A stretch of 64,000 bases of DNA from Phytophthora colocasiae (taxonomy: Eukaryota > Oomycota > Peronosporomycetes > Peronosporales > Peronosporaceae), in NCBI GenBank assembly GCA_018806915.1, contig JAGKQI010000098.1:2356001-2420000 (forward strand), in the 5' to 3' direction. The first letter of the stretch is position 1. Each line of letters begins with the position of its first letter. The notes beneath the pieces were generated by a model. It had not been told where the DNA came from and did no database searches. It saw nothing but the letters and a program-made list of their open reading frames with translations. A program made the translations under genes and the position numbers. Below are positions 63,283 to 64,000 of this stretch, piece after piece.

Positions 63283-63425
63283 ATGCTTCAAGCAACAACC
63301 TCGCACACAGCGCAAGAACCAAGTGCTTCGCGAGTTAGTTAGATACGTTCTTCAACTCCCTAACGTTAAATATTGTACAGAGGTTTGCCATTCTTCTTGA
63401 GACCTTGCTGTTTTCCGGTGCGGTA

Positions 63426-63614
63426 ATGGGTACTTGTGCATCCTCGTTTAACGCAGCTTCATCCACAAGGAATCGGAGATTCAAAGTGATTGGTGGGCTT
63501 TCAACTTGCAAAGCCTTCTGCAGCTCTCGTCGAGACGAATTCCCCCTGGCTTTCAAGACGCCGGTCTCAGACACGGCTGGAGCTCAATCTGTTCCTCATC
63601 CATTATCAAATTAA
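63426..63614 (+). other. small ORF beginning MGTCASS, uncertain
   Basis: A 62-residue ORF starting MGTCASSFNAASSTRN, which fits an N-myristoylation consensus (Gly2, Ser6) with a palmitoylatable Cys4. An ORF of 79 codons overlaps on the other strand (63335-63574). Neither has family support; this may simply be the 3' flank of the helicase gene. Confidence 0.2.
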
Positions 63615-63625
63615 CACTGTATCCG

Positions 63626-64000
63626 ATGCGTCTTCAGCTCCTGCTCGTGTTAGTGTTCTACCTCGCGTCATGCTGCTGTGCTCATAGCACCGAATTAACC
63701 ACGAAAGCAGCGACAACCGATGTCACCGTGAAGCGCTACCTCAAAGGCAGTGAGAGAACTGCGATCGAAGAAGAGCGAGGTATCACTTCACTGAAACAAC
63801 TGATCCAGAAAATTCCAGGAGTTGGTCCTCTGAAGACTATGGTGAAGGAGAACCCTGCACTAGCGAAGGCCAACGTTTTCGTGTCGAAACACCCGCCACT
63901 CAAGGGCGCGATGCTCATCGTTAAGGGACAAGTGAAGCCGCTATTGATCATAGGAGCCGTAGCGCTCACGGGAGGTTATATCATGTATCTCGTCAAAGGT
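63626..64000 (+). CDS. small secreted RXLR/EER-like protein, 3' end outside window
   Basis: Open from ATG 63626 to the window edge (125 residues so far, no stop). A signal peptide (MRLQLLLVLVFYLASCCCA, cleavage near 19-20) precedes VKRYLKG (35-41) and AIEEERG (46-52), the RXLR-EER arrangement with RYLK instead of RxLR. The middle is Lys/Pro-rich. The last residues form a hydrophobic helix (LLIIGAVALTGGYIMYLV) matching the end of the protein at 26114-26506. Probably only a few residues are missing. Family knowledge suggests secretion and possible host-cell targeting; the function is unknown. Confidence 0.7.
   Translation, partial: MRLQLLLVLVFYLASCCCAHSTELTTKAATTDVTVKRYLKGSERTAIEEERGITSLKQLIQKIPGVGPLKTMVKENPALAKANVFVSKHPPLKGAMLIVKGQVKPLLIIGAVALTGGYIMYLVKG

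Noticed and set aside
1..64000. CRISPR array, tRNA or rRNA genes
   Set aside because: Looked for regular spacer-separated repeats and tRNA/rRNA signatures; the only regular repeats are the minisatellites and protein-coding repeats listed.

Overview
This is nuclear DNA of an oomycete, most likely a Phytophthora or a close Peronosporales relative. The signs are short GT-AG introns of about 55-65 nt, compact intergenic spaces, an expanded folate-biopterin (BT1) transporter type, secreted RXLR/EER-like proteins, a Crinkler-like fragment, and oomycete-style Ty3/gypsy elements with a chromodomain or a second RNase H.

Left third (1-23.6 kb): a nest of transposable elements with no intact host gene. 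A decayed Ty3/gypsy element lies on the minus strand (1 to about 9.9 kb): a long Gag with two in-frame stops, a -1 frameshift site, then protease-RT-RNase H-second RNase H running off the window. Next come a broken gag-like ORF, an LTR-like start, and an internally deleted Tc1/mariner element with 254-bp inverted repeats. From 13,261 to 23,589 is a PIF/Harbinger element with TTA duplications, split by a complete chromodomain Ty3/gypsy element (13,559-21,148). The two 421-bp LTRs of that gypsy element read as identical.

Right two thirds (23.6-64 kb): ordinary gene-dense oomycete sequence. In order: a ZNF598/Hel2-like E3 ligase; a small secreted RXLR-like protein; two tandem ankyrin proteins; a 5'-truncated Fanzor (eukaryotic TnpB-like nuclease); an unknown protein; a PP2C phosphatase; a BT1 transporter; a TBC1D31-like WD40-TBC protein; a PX-EF-DUSP-USP deubiquitinase with a CaaX end; a membrane protein with a WW domain; a UBE2S-like E2; a FAM227-like protein; a Crinkler-like fragment; an ankyrin pseudogene; a WW/CxxC protein; a six-exon unknown gene; a CBM20-TPS-TPP trehalose enzyme; a DDX21-like helicase; and, at the edge, a second secreted protein related to the first. 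These genes are not an operon. Three act in ubiquitin biology, and two (TBC1D31, FAM227) belong to families linked to cilia or flagella, which fits a zoospore-forming organism.

The most unusual signals are: (1) the recent gypsy element is packed with tiny perfect hairpins, above all in the roughly 900 nt between integrase and the 3' LTR; (2) it carries a textbook -1 ribosomal frameshift signal at gag-pro; (3) a degenerate 15-bp word recurs throughout the first gypsy element, in coding and non-coding parts; (4) a double fold-back palindrome interrupts the Harbinger transposase; (5) a Fanzor remnant abuts an ankyrin gene; (6) two related secreted YLK...EEER proteins each end in a membrane helix.
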